The position numbers and the translations under genes are program-made. Below, piece by piece: positions 1-8,079 of a DNA stretch of 64,000 bases. Numbering within the stretch: position 1 is the first letter of the stretch; each line of letters opens with the position of its first letter. The stretch is from Azolla caroliniana (lineage: Eukaryota > Polypodiophyta): positions 14,384,001 through 14,448,000 of the forward strand of contig JBHGNT010000002.1 in assembly GCA_043228905.1 (NCBI GenBank). The letters are read 5' to 3'. Under the pieces are notes generated by a model. That model made no database searches. It saw nothing but the letters and a program-made list of their open reading frames with translations, and had not been told where the DNA came from.

Positions 1-1
1 A

Positions 2-1252
2 GAGATGACAATCTTTCTTACAACAAGGATACCACCAAAACATCTATCGGTAGACGAAAGGAAAAGGTTGGCGGTACAGAGTCGTAATTTTTGTCTTTTG
101 AACGACACTCTGTATCATAAAGGAGCAGATGGTATTTGGAGAAGAGTAGTATGACAATTCGAAAAATCGGTCATTCTTCGGGAATTGCAATGTGGAATTG
201 CAGGAGGGCACTATGTTAGGGAAACCACAACCAGAAAAATATGGAACAATGGCTTCGGTGCCGACAGTGATTTATGCCAACGTATGGGACAACCGACAAA
301 AAAGGATCGGATGCCGTTTCAACCTGTGTTACCTCTTGAACCTTTCCAGAAATGGGGTTTGGATTTTGTAGGCCCATTCAAACCGGCAACAGTAAGAATA
401 AGCAATCGATATATTATAGTTGCCACTGACTACTGCACGAAGTGGGTAGAAGCTAAAGCTCTAAGGGATAATACAGCAGCTTCAACAACAAAAAATTTGT
501 ACGAAAGTATATGGTGTAGATTCGGTTGCCCAATAGAATTAGTGAGTGATCAAGGTACACATTTCATTAACAAGCTTGTTCATGAATTGTCTACATACTA
601 TGCAATGGTTCATAAGAAAAGCACGCCTTACTATCCACAAGCGAATGGCTTGGCGGAGTCGACAAACAAAACCCTCCAAACGATACTCAAAAAGATAGTA
701 AATGAGAATCGTATGGACTGGGATCAAAAGTTACATAGTGCTTTATGGGCATATCGCATGTTGTACAAAACATCTATTAAATCAACACCTTTCCGAATGG
801 CTTTCGGATTGGAGGCAGTTATGCCAATCGAATTCCAGATTCCGACACTCCGAATACAAGCAACCGAAAAATTAAATGAACTACAGTCAGAGCAAATTTG
901 GAAGGAATCTTTATTGCTGTTAGAAGAAGACCGAATACAAGCTATGTCAGCTTTGGAGCACAAGCAGAGGCAAATGAAGGCATTTGTAAATCGACATCAA
1001 CGAAAAACCGAAACTCAATTCGGAATTGGGAAACCGGTACTTGTTTTTCAGACCAGGATGGGGGCTATGCCAGGTAAACTTCGGTATAGATGGACAAGAC
1101 CAATTTGGATCGTGAACAGTAAAAATGGTACGTATCAATTGGGAAACCTATCAGGTGAGATTTTGCCGAAATGGGTCAATGGTTTCTGGCTTAAGCCATA
1201 TCATGGAGACATGTCGGAAAATCCATTTAAGGCTGAATCGGAAGAAAAGTAA
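2..1252 (+). pseudogene. GypA-1 pol C-terminus: integrase, broken
   Basis: Frame 2 is open from the left edge except for a TGA at 152-154. It starts in the RNase H-integrase linker (motif LNDTLYHKGADGIW, also seen in GypA-2). The HHCC zinc-finger region is shortened: HYVRETTTRKIW runs almost directly into DLCQRMGQPT, so part of the H2C2 finger is deleted. The integrase core follows, with WGLDFVGPF (first Asp), LVSDQGTHF (second Asp) and YYPQANGLAEST (Glu). The C-terminal domain ends at a TAA, with no chromodomain. By family knowledge this enzyme inserts element cDNA into host DNA. The finger deletion and the stop make this copy inactive. Confidence 0.9.
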
Positions 1253-1515
1253 AAAAAAAACAAAAAACTAACTATACAAAATTTTCTTGCCAAATCATAA
1301 CTAACTATCAAGAAGAGAATCTTGGAATGATTTAAGAAGGCTATAAGTAAGAAGTAGTGGAGGCATGTTTTCTATTAGTCATTATTGCTATTTCTAGCTA
1401 TTACTCCACTAGTACACCTAGTCATTACCTACATTAATAGTACTTTTATTACCTAGGCATCATGCAAAAAATTAATTCCTTAAAACCTATTTCTGTAATG
1501 TCTGTTTCACCATAG

Positions 1516-2052
1516 AAGCAGAAACGCATTCGAGCTCACAAGTTTTCTGATCTTCTTCGCCATAGCCCACAATGTTTTCCACCGTCACCACAGAGCGATG
1601 ATTTGTCAATGGACGACGACAATATGCCGATTATCGTATTTGATAACTTGCGCCGCTGGCTCGTTCGCAATAATTTACAAGGATTCTTGAAAGTCGCAAA
1701 AGCAGAGCCGCACCCGCACGCTGAAGCTCTGATGGCAAAAATCGATGTCTCGACGATCACTAATAAGAAGGTAAGAGCGGCATTGGAGATGCCAAGAGGA
1801 GGGTTCGACGTTGTCAACATGGTCACAGAAGATGGGTTGCGGTCCTATTTTGGTGAGTATTCGCCCTCCGCCAAAGCGTATCAGACACAAGGAGGTAGGG
1901 ATGTTTTTTTTCATGAAGTTGCAAAATTTTTATTGGAAGTAGGGTTTGTTAGTCCGAGATTCTACTGTATGCCCAAAAAGAGGGCCGGATTTATCATCAC
2001 CGCTTATGAAGGCGAAGCTTTCGATTGGGGCAACTGTCGGCAGATGCTCTGA
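1516..2052 (+). CDS. Accessory ORF of GypA family (unknown function), GypA-1 copy
   Basis: The frame is open from about 1516. The first ATG is at 1603 and gives 149 residues, including an early DDDNMPIIVFDNLRRWLVRN stretch and a GFLKV motif. It lies about 260 bp after the integrase stop in the same sense. GypA-2 has a diverged relative in the same place (47390-47737), where DDDMECMVLSEAAKKWLKQ and GLEGFLRIVEAP align with it. The open frame in a decayed element and its fixed position suggest a real accessory gene. I recognise no family. No transmembrane segment, zinc knuckle or signal peptide is evident. It could be spliced to a downstream exon, like env-like ORFs of some plant gypsy elements; that is inference. 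Confidence 0.55.
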   Translation, partial: KQKRIRAHKFSDLLRHSPQCFPPSPQSDDLSMDDDNMPIIVFDNLRRWLVRNNLQGFLKVAKAEPHPHAEALMAKIDVSTITNKKVRAALEMPRGGFDVVNMVTEDGLRSYFGEYSPSAKAYQTQGGRDVFFHEVAKFLLEVGFVSPRFYCMPKKRAGFIITAYEGEAFDWGNCRQML

Positions 2053-2346
2053 GAGAGCAACTGTATGGAGTTCAGAAGGGAAAACCAATGAAGCCGATTT
2101 TTGCTCGTTGATTATCAGTATTATTTGTTGTGACCCTAGCGTCGTGACAAGGAGTGTGAGCGAACTAGCACAACTATTGAGGTGATATGGGAAGAGTAAG
2201 AAAAGAAATAAAGCAATGATGCAAGTGAAACTAAGGTGAGTAGGATTAGAGGTGAACAAGAGTAAAAGAGAATGAGAGAATGAGATGAAAGAAGAAGAGA
2301 AGAGTGAGTGAGAAAAAACAAAAGCTTAAGAAATTTTCATTAGAAA
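2053..2346. other. Unassigned segment between accessory ORF and ribozyme
   Basis: About 290 bp with no coding signal. On the minus strand it is pyrimidine-rich. It may be the rest of the PLE 3' region beyond the ribozyme or the gypsy spacer. I could not place the PLE-gypsy junction, and no target duplication is visible here. Confidence 0.4.
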
Positions 2347-2398
2347 GACCTTGTGCAAACTAGTTTCGCTCTAGGTAGAGCTCATCAGTGCCAAGGTC
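2347..2398 (-). ncRNA. Hammerhead ribozyme, type I, minimal helix III
   Basis: On the minus strand the order is: stem I strand GACCTTGGCA (2398-2389), core CTGATGA (2388-2382), stem II GCTCT-ACCT-AGAGC (2381-2368), core GAAA (2367-2364), a minimal helix III from the ACTAGT palindrome (2364-2359), cleavage nucleotide T at 2358, then stem I return strand TGCACAAGGTC (2357-2347). Stem I pairs perfectly except for one bulged A (3 + 7 bp) and stem II has 5 bp. All invariant core positions are present. The one-pair helix III is the form described for PLE hammerheads, which are thought to cleave best as dimers. It lies downstream of the PLE RT in the same sense. Confidence 0.88.
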
Positions 2399-2429
2399 AT
2401 TTACAACAAGAGGGTAGGTTTATATAGGG

Positions 2430-2432
<3 letters not shown>

Positions 2433-2482
<50 letters not shown>
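2433..2482. repeat. (AG)n microsatellite
   Basis: An uninterrupted run of about 25 AG dinucleotides. It lies between the PLE RT stop and the TATA-like box and ribozyme, so it is within the PLE 3' region (CT-rich on the coding strand). Confidence 0.95.
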
Positions 2483-2486
<4 letters not shown>

Positions 2487-2667
2487 GGAGTTTAATGATG
2501 GGAGAGAGGGAAACGGGGAATTGTGATAGGCAAATGATTGATAAGTGAAAGTGGGTTAGAGGGGGGTTATATGTATGTATATGATAAGTGATAGGTGGGG
2601 GTGGGTGTGGGGGTGGGCTCTAAGAAGAGGGGGATTTATAGGGGTGGGATATAAAAGGAATATAGTA

Positions 2668-4200
2668 TTAAGTGGGAGTATTTATGGATTTATATTTAGT
2701 TTTGACGAGAAGGGAATGAATGAACTTAGACTTAGTCCAACAAATGAAGGGCCGCGGTAGTTCGGATAGTTGGGGATGTGTGGCTAAATTTGCGTGGAGG
2801 TTTTCTAGCATGTCGTGAATTCCTAATCTAGGGGTATCTTTCGTATACCTAAGTTTGAAGATGACAGGTATAAGGGTACTTTTAGGTTTTCTACTAAATA
2901 CTAGTGATTTCCTAGCGCTAAATGGGACCTTTTTATAATTCTCTAATATAAAAGAAAGGGGATATCCTCTCTTAACTAATCTACTAAAAAATAGTTTTTT
3001 CATTCGAAGGAAACCTAAGGGGGTACTTTCTCTAATTAGGTATCGTTTTAGTTCATTAATAATAAAATGGCGTTTTAAGTGAAGGCGGTGAACTGACGAG
3101 AATGAGAGATACTGGTAGGCATTTTGGGGCTTTTGGTAGCAATTAAAGGAGAAATGTGAATTCTTTAGGTTAATCCATAAATCTAAGAACGGTAATCTAA
3201 AGGGTGAAGTGGTGATGGTAATTTTGATGTAATTATTAGTGGAGGTGTTATAGAACTGGAGGTAATTTTCTAATTCGGGTTTAGTACCCGTCCATATCCC
3301 GAATGCATCATCTATATATCTAGTGAAATAAAAAAGATGAGGGTGTGATGGTTGGGAGTTCTCTAAGTGAGCTAAGAATAGGCATGCATAAACTACAGAA
3401 AAATTACTACCCATGGCTGTACCCTTGACTTGTTGATAGATCATGTCATCAAAGGATAGAAAGTGATATTCTAACGTGAGTGCACTAAGTGTATAGATAA
3501 GGTTAGTTTTAGAAGATGAAAAATGTGAGGTAATCATTTTTCGTAAAGGTTGAAGTCCTAACCTAGGGGGTATGCTGGGATATAAAGATTCAACATCAAA
3601 GGTGAAGATAAAACTATTAGGGGGTGGGTTGAGATGTTCTAAAGTCTGGACAAGGGAATGTGAGTCTTTCAAATATTGCTTCTTAAGGAGAAGGATAGGC
3701 ATGAGTTGGTGGTGAAGCCATTTTGATGTTTGTTCAAAAAGGGAGTTATTGTATGAGCAAATAGGTCTAAAACCTATTGGTTTTTTATGGAGTTTTGGGA
3801 GGAAATAGATATTGCATACTTGGTACCCTTTTGAGGGTTTATGTAGTATGTAGTTGGCTTCTATGTTGGATAGGGTACCAAGATGGTTATTAACAATGCT
3901 TTTCAATCTATAGGATAATTCCTCAAGTGGATAGTGGGAGACATTTTTATATGTATTAGTATCGGAAAAGTGTTCTATAGCTTTGTTATAGTACGTGTCT
4001 TTATCAAGAACACACACTCCAACATTCTTGTCAGCAAGTACAGTCATCCCGAACCCGACGACAAGTCCAACGGGAAGAGTGGAGGGAAGAAGAATCGGCG
4101 CAAGACGATACCACTCAAACCGAATTTGACCAATCGGACCCAAGGCAACAACAAGAATCGGAACAACAACAGTTGACGCAGTCTCAACAGTTGACAGCAC
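2668..4200 (-). CDS. Penelope-type reverse transcriptase (N-terminus fused to gypsy sequence)
   Basis: An uninterrupted 510-codon frame. About the first 50 residues come from GypA-1 sequence read antisense. The PLE part begins near VLADKNVGVCVLDK (RT motif 1). Next come PKLHKKP..FRPICS, the KLHK signature of PLEs; FTFDVESLYPSIP (motif A, catalytic Asp); KGTAMGSNFSVVYA (motif B); RYIDDAFGIW (motif C, catalytic Asp pair); and PFLDLWI. The thumb region YLSFSSVHRLHLKRH is also PLE-like. It ends soon after SLLVKTKYK, where endonuclease-bearing Penelope proteins would continue into GIY-YIG. It is therefore an EN-deficient type, or a type with an N-terminal nuclease lost by truncation. The lack of stops in about 460 codons is striking here. 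Confidence 0.85.
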   Translation of the reverse strand: MLSTVETASTVVVPILVVALGPIGQIRFEWYRLAPILLPSTLPVGLVVGFGMTVLADKNVGVCVLDKDTYYNKAIEHFSDTNTYKNVSHYPLEELSYRLKSIVNNHLGTLSNIEANYILHKPSKGYQVCNIYFLPKLHKKPIGFRPICSYNNSLFEQTSKWLHHQLMPILLLKKQYLKDSHSLVQTLEHLNPPPNSFIFTFDVESLYPSIPPRLGLQPLRKMITSHFSSSKTNLIYTLSALTLEYHFLSFDDMIYQQVKGTAMGSNFSVVYACLFLAHLENSQPSHPHLFYFTRYIDDAFGIWTGTKPELENYLQFYNTSTNNYIKITITTSPFRLPFLDLWINLKNSHFSFNCYQKPQNAYQYLSFSSVHRLHLKRHFIINELKRYLIRESTPLGFLRMKKLFFSRLVKRGYPLSFILENYKKVPFSARKSLVFSRKPKSTLIPVIFKLRYTKDTPRLGIHDMLENLHANLATHPQLSELPRPFICWTKSKFIHSLLVKTKYKSINTPT

Positions 4201-4288
4201 AACCCGAACCTGACCAGCAACCGACTACTCAACAGAAGGGGTTTCCGTGGGTTCACCGGACAACGTCCTGGCCCACGGGCGTGCCAAA
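4030..4288 (+). pseudogene. GypA-1 coiled-coil ORF, C-terminal remnant
   Basis: Q/E/T-rich coding in one frame (runs such as RQQQESEQQQLTQSQQ). It leads to the segment SWPTGVPNVT at the LTR border, equivalent to the C-termini at 17100-17240 and 39409-39600. Only the tail remains; the body was lost where the PLE now lies. The sequence ACGGGCGTGCCA at 4275-4286 directly precedes the LTR and is shared with the two other GypA copies. Confidence 0.65.
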
Positions 4289-4632
4289 TGTTACTCGGAC
4301 ATGTATGGATGCATCAGAGTCGGAAGGATGTTCGGAGTCGGATTGACAGTTCGGATCGATGATTCAACAGATAGTCGAATAGAACATAGTTAGTTACGAA
4401 GTTTTGCAATTCTTGATAATTATAGGCAGTAGGATTTCTTGATGAGAAAAGACCTTCGGGTTACCTATAAAAGGAACCGAAGGCATTGTAAAAATCTATC
4501 GTTGTATTTAGTAATATAAAGTTTAGTTAGGAAACCTCTATGGCCGGATCGCTCTTGCCATCTATTTCCTTTTGTCTAAGCTATATTACATAAGTCACGA
4601 TCTCAGTGTCTGTTATCATTGATAAGTTTACA
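4289..4632 (+). repeat. 3' LTR of GypA-1
   Basis: It starts TGTTACTCGG after the ACGGGCGTGCCA box and probably ends ...TTTACA. It contains TATAAAAGG at 4466-4474, in the same context as in GypA-3 (17392) and GypA-2 (39197, 53931). It is about 344 bp, shorter than the 464-bp GypA-2 LTRs, and diverged. The right boundary is inferred from the start of copia coding sequence at about 4640. Confidence 0.65.
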
Positions 4633-4644
4633 GATAATTCGTAT

Positions 4645-5880
4645 CTATTCGTCTAACCACAACTTCTTGATAGAACGTTCGGTACGAATGTTCGTCTTAC
4701 CGTCGTCACCTCCCTCGGAGTTAGACTCGCGTTGATCCAACTCGTTCCTATCCGTGCCGTAATCCGACACTTTCTTCTTCCCCTTTTCTTTGCGCGTAAG
4801 CCGTCTCCTTAGCTTCCTGTGCAGAGAATGCACGGCCGAATCTCGACTACTCGCCGACTCTTCATCGGACTGGTCGAACCGACTCAGTCGTCCATCCGGT
4901 CCGCTTAACCGAAATGAGATCGGACTCTCTTCGCGGGTCCCGATTTCAGGCTCATCCGGAGGCAACTTGGCCTCGCTGACCTCATCATCAGAACTCGGAT
5001 TGGAGGTGAGGTCCGGAGTCAGAGGCAAGTACCAGGACGCGGACTCATCAAACACAGCGTCACGGCTCACGCGTGCTTGTTTGGTGCAAGGGTTATAACA
5101 GTTATAATCCTTTTGCTCGTCCGAGTAGCCGACCAAAATACACTTCTCGGCTTTCGCGTCTAATTTCCTCCGTTTATCCTTCGGCACATGCACATACGCA
5201 ATGCTACCGAAAATTCTCAAGTGTCGCAGATTCGACTTCCGTCCGATATACAACTCATGCACCAACACTTTTTCTCCGATCAGATTCTGAATGTACACCG
5301 CGGTTCGTACCGCCTTGGCCCAATAGAACTTGGGCAAGCTCTTTTCCTCCAGCATTTCCCTCGCCGCTTCTACAATTGACCGGTTCTTCCTCTCAGCCAT
5401 GCCGTTTTGCTCCGGCGTGTATCTACAATTGAATTCGCACCGAATTCCACTCTGTTGCAGATAGCCGTTGATTTGACCGGAAAAGTACTCTTTTCCGCCA
5501 TCCGACCGCAAGCACTTGATCTTCCGTCCTATTTCCGTTTCCACGAACCCTTTGAGGTCCCGGAAACAGTCAAAGACTTCACTCTTCTTCTCGATGAGAT
5601 AGATCCACGTGTGCCACATATAGTTGTCGATGAAGGAGACAAAATATCGACTCCCGCCAAGAATAACGTTTTGTGTCGGCCCCCATACATCGAAATGTAT
5701 TAAGTCGAGCGTGTTTCGGCTCCGGTTACACTCGTTAGGGAAAGGGAGCCGGTGTTGCTTCCCGAGTTGGCAGGCTTCACAAATTCGTGCCTTCCGGCCA
5801 CTAAATTTGGGCAATTCGAACACCACATGTTTCGATTGCAGGTCCTGAAGCTCATAAGTGAGCTCTACACTAACTCCCAA
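4645..5880 (-). pseudogene. CopA-3 copia integrase and linker
   Basis: A 411-codon frame; the first roughly 10 residues come from the LTR. It includes the zinc finger end (CEACQLGKQHRLPF), core Asp in LIHFDVWGPTQN, second Asp in CLRSDGGKEYF and Glu in PEQNGMAERKNRS. The integrase C-terminal region follows (GSIAYVHVPKDKRRKLDAK, ARVSRDAVFDESASWYLP), then an acidic and basic linker toward RT that stops before RT begins. Although open, it lacks its N-terminal HH residues and the rest of the polyprotein, so it cannot act alone. Confidence 0.9.
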
Positions 5881-6026
5881 AATTATTCCCTACGAGGAAT
5901 ATCATACTAACGGCCTTCTGGTTTACACACCGATATGGCCATGTTATGCGTACTGATTTACGCACCTAGTCTACGCACTGGGTTACGCATTGTATTACGC
6001 ACGAATGTTGAGCTTGTCTCTTAACA
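5849..6026 (-). repeat. Partial 5' LTR of CopA-3
   Basis: It matches the plus-strand right portions of the CopA-2 LTR (35370-35554) and CopA-1 LTR (41880-42072). The shared blocks are CACTAACTCCCAAAA, repeated TTACGCAC motifs and a terminal GTTGAGCTTGTCTCTTAACA. The left half is deleted. Confidence 0.85.
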
Positions 6027-7200
6027 ACAAGAAACTAAACCGACCGAAGAAGAAGAAGAATAAGAAGAAGAAGACACTGGATACGGACAAGATGCCAAAT
6101 TGGATTCGGATTCGGAACAAACAGAGCAACCGGTAGTCAGAAACCAAGGACAGAGATATCCTCTCCGAGAGAGAAGAGCCCCCCAGAGATTTCCGGATGA
6201 AGAGCAGGTGTTGCTAACAAATGAGGGGGAGCCGGAAAGCTTTGAAGAAGTAAAGAGTGACACCCACAATTGCAAGTGGTTGAGTGCCATGCATGATGAG
6301 ATGGATTCCCTACATGAGAACCCCACATATGAATTGATGGAGTTGCCGAAAGGGAAGAGTGCACTCCGGAACAAGTGGGTGTACAAGTTGAAACAGGAGA
6401 TGCCGAAAATCCACCAAGGTAAAAGGCCTGAATTGTGGTGAAGGGCTTCAAGCAGAAGAAAGGAGTGAACTTCGATGAGATCTTTTCCGCTATAGTAAAG
6501 ATGACATCCATCCGGACGGTATTGGGCATAACGGCAAGCATGGTCCTCAAGGTACAGGAACTAGATGTCAAGACGACATTCCTACATGGCGACCTCGAAG
6601 AAGAAATCTACATGCATCAACCGAAAGGATTTGAGAATAAAGGGAAGGAGCACCTGGTGTGCCGGTTGAGGAAGAGCCTATACGGATTGAAGCAAGCTCC
6701 CCAGCAATGGTACCAAAAGTTTGACTCCTTCATGATGGACCAAGGGTACCGCAAAACGCAAGCCGATCATTGCGTGTTTGTGAAGAAATTTGACGAAGAG
6801 GATGATATGCTGATCGTCGGACGAGACCAAGGCAAGATTCAGATGCTAAAGAAAGCTCTGAACTGGAACTTCTCAATGAAAGTCTTGGGCCCAACAAGAC
6901 AGATATTGGGAATGCACATCATCTGGGACCGGTCGAAGAAGCTATTGTGGTTGTCATAGGAGAAGTACGTGACAAAGGTGCTTCAATAGTTCAACATGTC
7001 GGAGGCGAAACTGGTCGCATCGACACTTCCGCCAAATTGCAAGCTATCCGGAAAACAAAGCCCGAGGACAAAGGCGGAGAAGGCGGATATGATGAAGATA
7101 CCATATGCCTCTGCCATAGGGAGCTTGATGTACAGGATGGTATGTACCTGGATGGATATCGGATATGTGGTCGGAGTGGTGAGCCGTATCTACAGAACAA
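6027..7200 (+). pseudogene. CopC-2: copia linker, RT and early RNase H fragment
   Basis: Homologous to CopC-1 from about 57590 to 58790. A linker with QRYPLRERRAPQRFPDEEQVLL leads to RT with KWLSAMHDEMDSL, VKTTFLHGDLEEEIYM and SLYGLKQAPQQWYQKF. There are frameshifts near 6435 and 6950. The RT catalytic motif is damaged: the segment before MLIVGRDQ lacks the LLLYVD part present in CopC-1. It reads into ASAIGSLMYRMVCTWMDIGYVVGVVS and then fades at about 7190. Its left border is the end of the CopA-3 LTR, so CopA-3 inserted into it. Confidence 0.85.
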
Positions 7201-7349
7201 AGAATACTCTCGAATAGAAGTTTTTTGTCTGCTCATTCAGTCAGTCACTCAGTCTCTCTCTTATCTCATCTCTGTGTATACCTAACTGTTGTATTCCTAA
7301 ATAACCGACTGTGTACTTTGTTTGTGTCTCGCACAACGCTTCTGTACAT

Positions 7350-8036
7350 TGTCGTGAAGAAAACCGTCCCTAGGCGCAAACCGTGTATAGTGTGTGTGAA
7401 CCGGCCCTTACACGTGGGCACACCCCTTGTTGTATAGTAGATAGGTAGGCACAAAGGTTAAATCCTAGGTAGCAATATTCTATAGGGGAAATCGAGGAGT
7501 ATCTTTGTCCGAAAGGACAGAGAATTAATGTGATGTAAATGGGTGAACGGCCTCCCTCCTTGAGCTATAAAGGAGAGGGAGACGGGGGGGAGAGAGGTAT
7601 CGCGCGCTAGAGGGGACGAAGTGCTGTCGGACTGGGACCAAGCTCTTCTCCTCTGTCGTTCTCCATAGCTTTCTTTGCGCAGGTTCTCGAGAGGCTGATT
7701 CTGCTCAGTCGAACACCCGTGTGCTTCCGGCAGAATCTCCATCTTGCTCCCCTGTGTGCGTGGGTGATCAGGCGTCGACACCTGTCTCGCCGACCTGATC
7801 GGCTGTAACCATTCGAGTCATCTGCATACATATATTTATTTACGCGTTCTTATACTCTATCTCCTACCCAACTTGTGTCACTTGTGTTGATTGGGCTGCG
7901 TTCCCGCACGCTTCTTTGTCTATCCGTGTGTGAGCGTCTCTCTCTCTCTCTCTCCTTTCACTTCCTCACCTATTCCTCGGTCCAAGACCCCAGTGGTCCT
8001 GCCTCGTTCTCCATGCACGCGCGTAGCAACGCGACA
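7350..8036 (+). repeat. 5' LTR of GypB-1
   Basis: TGTCGTGAAGAAAACC to AACGCGACA, 687 bp. CTATAAAGG at 7565-7573 is the likely TATA box, giving a U3 of about 215 bp and a long transcribed R-U5. A short (CT)n tract lies near 7939-7954. TTTGGTGAGCCCGACG follows at 8039-8054 as candidate PBS; I could not match it to a specific tRNA. Confidence 0.92.
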
Positions 8037-8079
8037 TATTTGGTGAGCCCGACGTGAACAAGCGGCAGAGGAGTAGAAG

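Larger units (their letters stand above)
2347..4045 (-). mobile_element. Penelope-like retroelement (PLE), 5'-truncated
   Basis: Read on the minus strand: a reverse-transcriptase ORF from about 4045 down to 2668, then a G/T-rich tail, a (CT)n tract, a CTATATAAAC TATA-like box near 2423-2433, and a hammerhead ribozyme at 2347-2398. The right end joins the GypA-1 coiled-coil ORF at about 4030-4045, just at RT motif 1, so the copy is 5'-truncated. The left end is uncertain. PLEs are a retroelement class distinct from LTR and LINE elements and often carry hammerheads in their pseudo-LTRs. This arrangement fits that pattern. No C-terminal GIY-YIG nuclease is present. Confidence 0.8.
1..4632 (+). 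mobile_element. GypA-1: 3' half of a Ty3/gypsy LTR retrotransposon
   Basis: The element enters from the left edge within pol (RNase H-integrase linker). It continues through integrase, an accessory ORF, a PLE insertion, the tail of a coiled-coil ORF and a 3' LTR. The same order occurs on the minus strand in GypA-2 (38942-54139), whose LTRs and TSD are complete. That shows the extra 3' ORFs belong to the element. After the LTR, sequence resumes as copia integrase linker (CopA-3), so GypA-1 probably inserted into CopA-3, whose other half would lie left of the window. The 5' LTR is outside the window. Confidence 0.8.
4633..6026 (-). mobile_element. CopA-3: decayed Ty1/copia element (LTR fused to integrase)
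   Basis: On the minus strand the 3' part of a 5' LTR (6026 down to about 5849, ending ..CTTAACA on the plus strand) joins directly to the GAG-pre-integrase/integrase coding region. The leader, gag and protease are gone. The deletion junction lies at about 5848, within LTR sequence homologous to GCTCATAAATGAGCTC of CopA-2. The other side is cut off by GypA-1. The LTR family (TGTAAAAG..., TTACGCACCG blocks) is that of CopA-1 and CopA-2. Confidence 0.8.

Noticed and set aside
2433-2482. CRISPR or other spaced array
   Set aside because: Simple AG dinucleotide run. No spaced direct repeats occur anywhere in the window beyond minisatellites.
2668-4200. Group II intron or telomerase RT
   Set aside because: The KLHK motif, FDVESLYPSIP and the thumb pattern are Penelope-type. 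No intron maturase X domain or telomerase T motif is seen.
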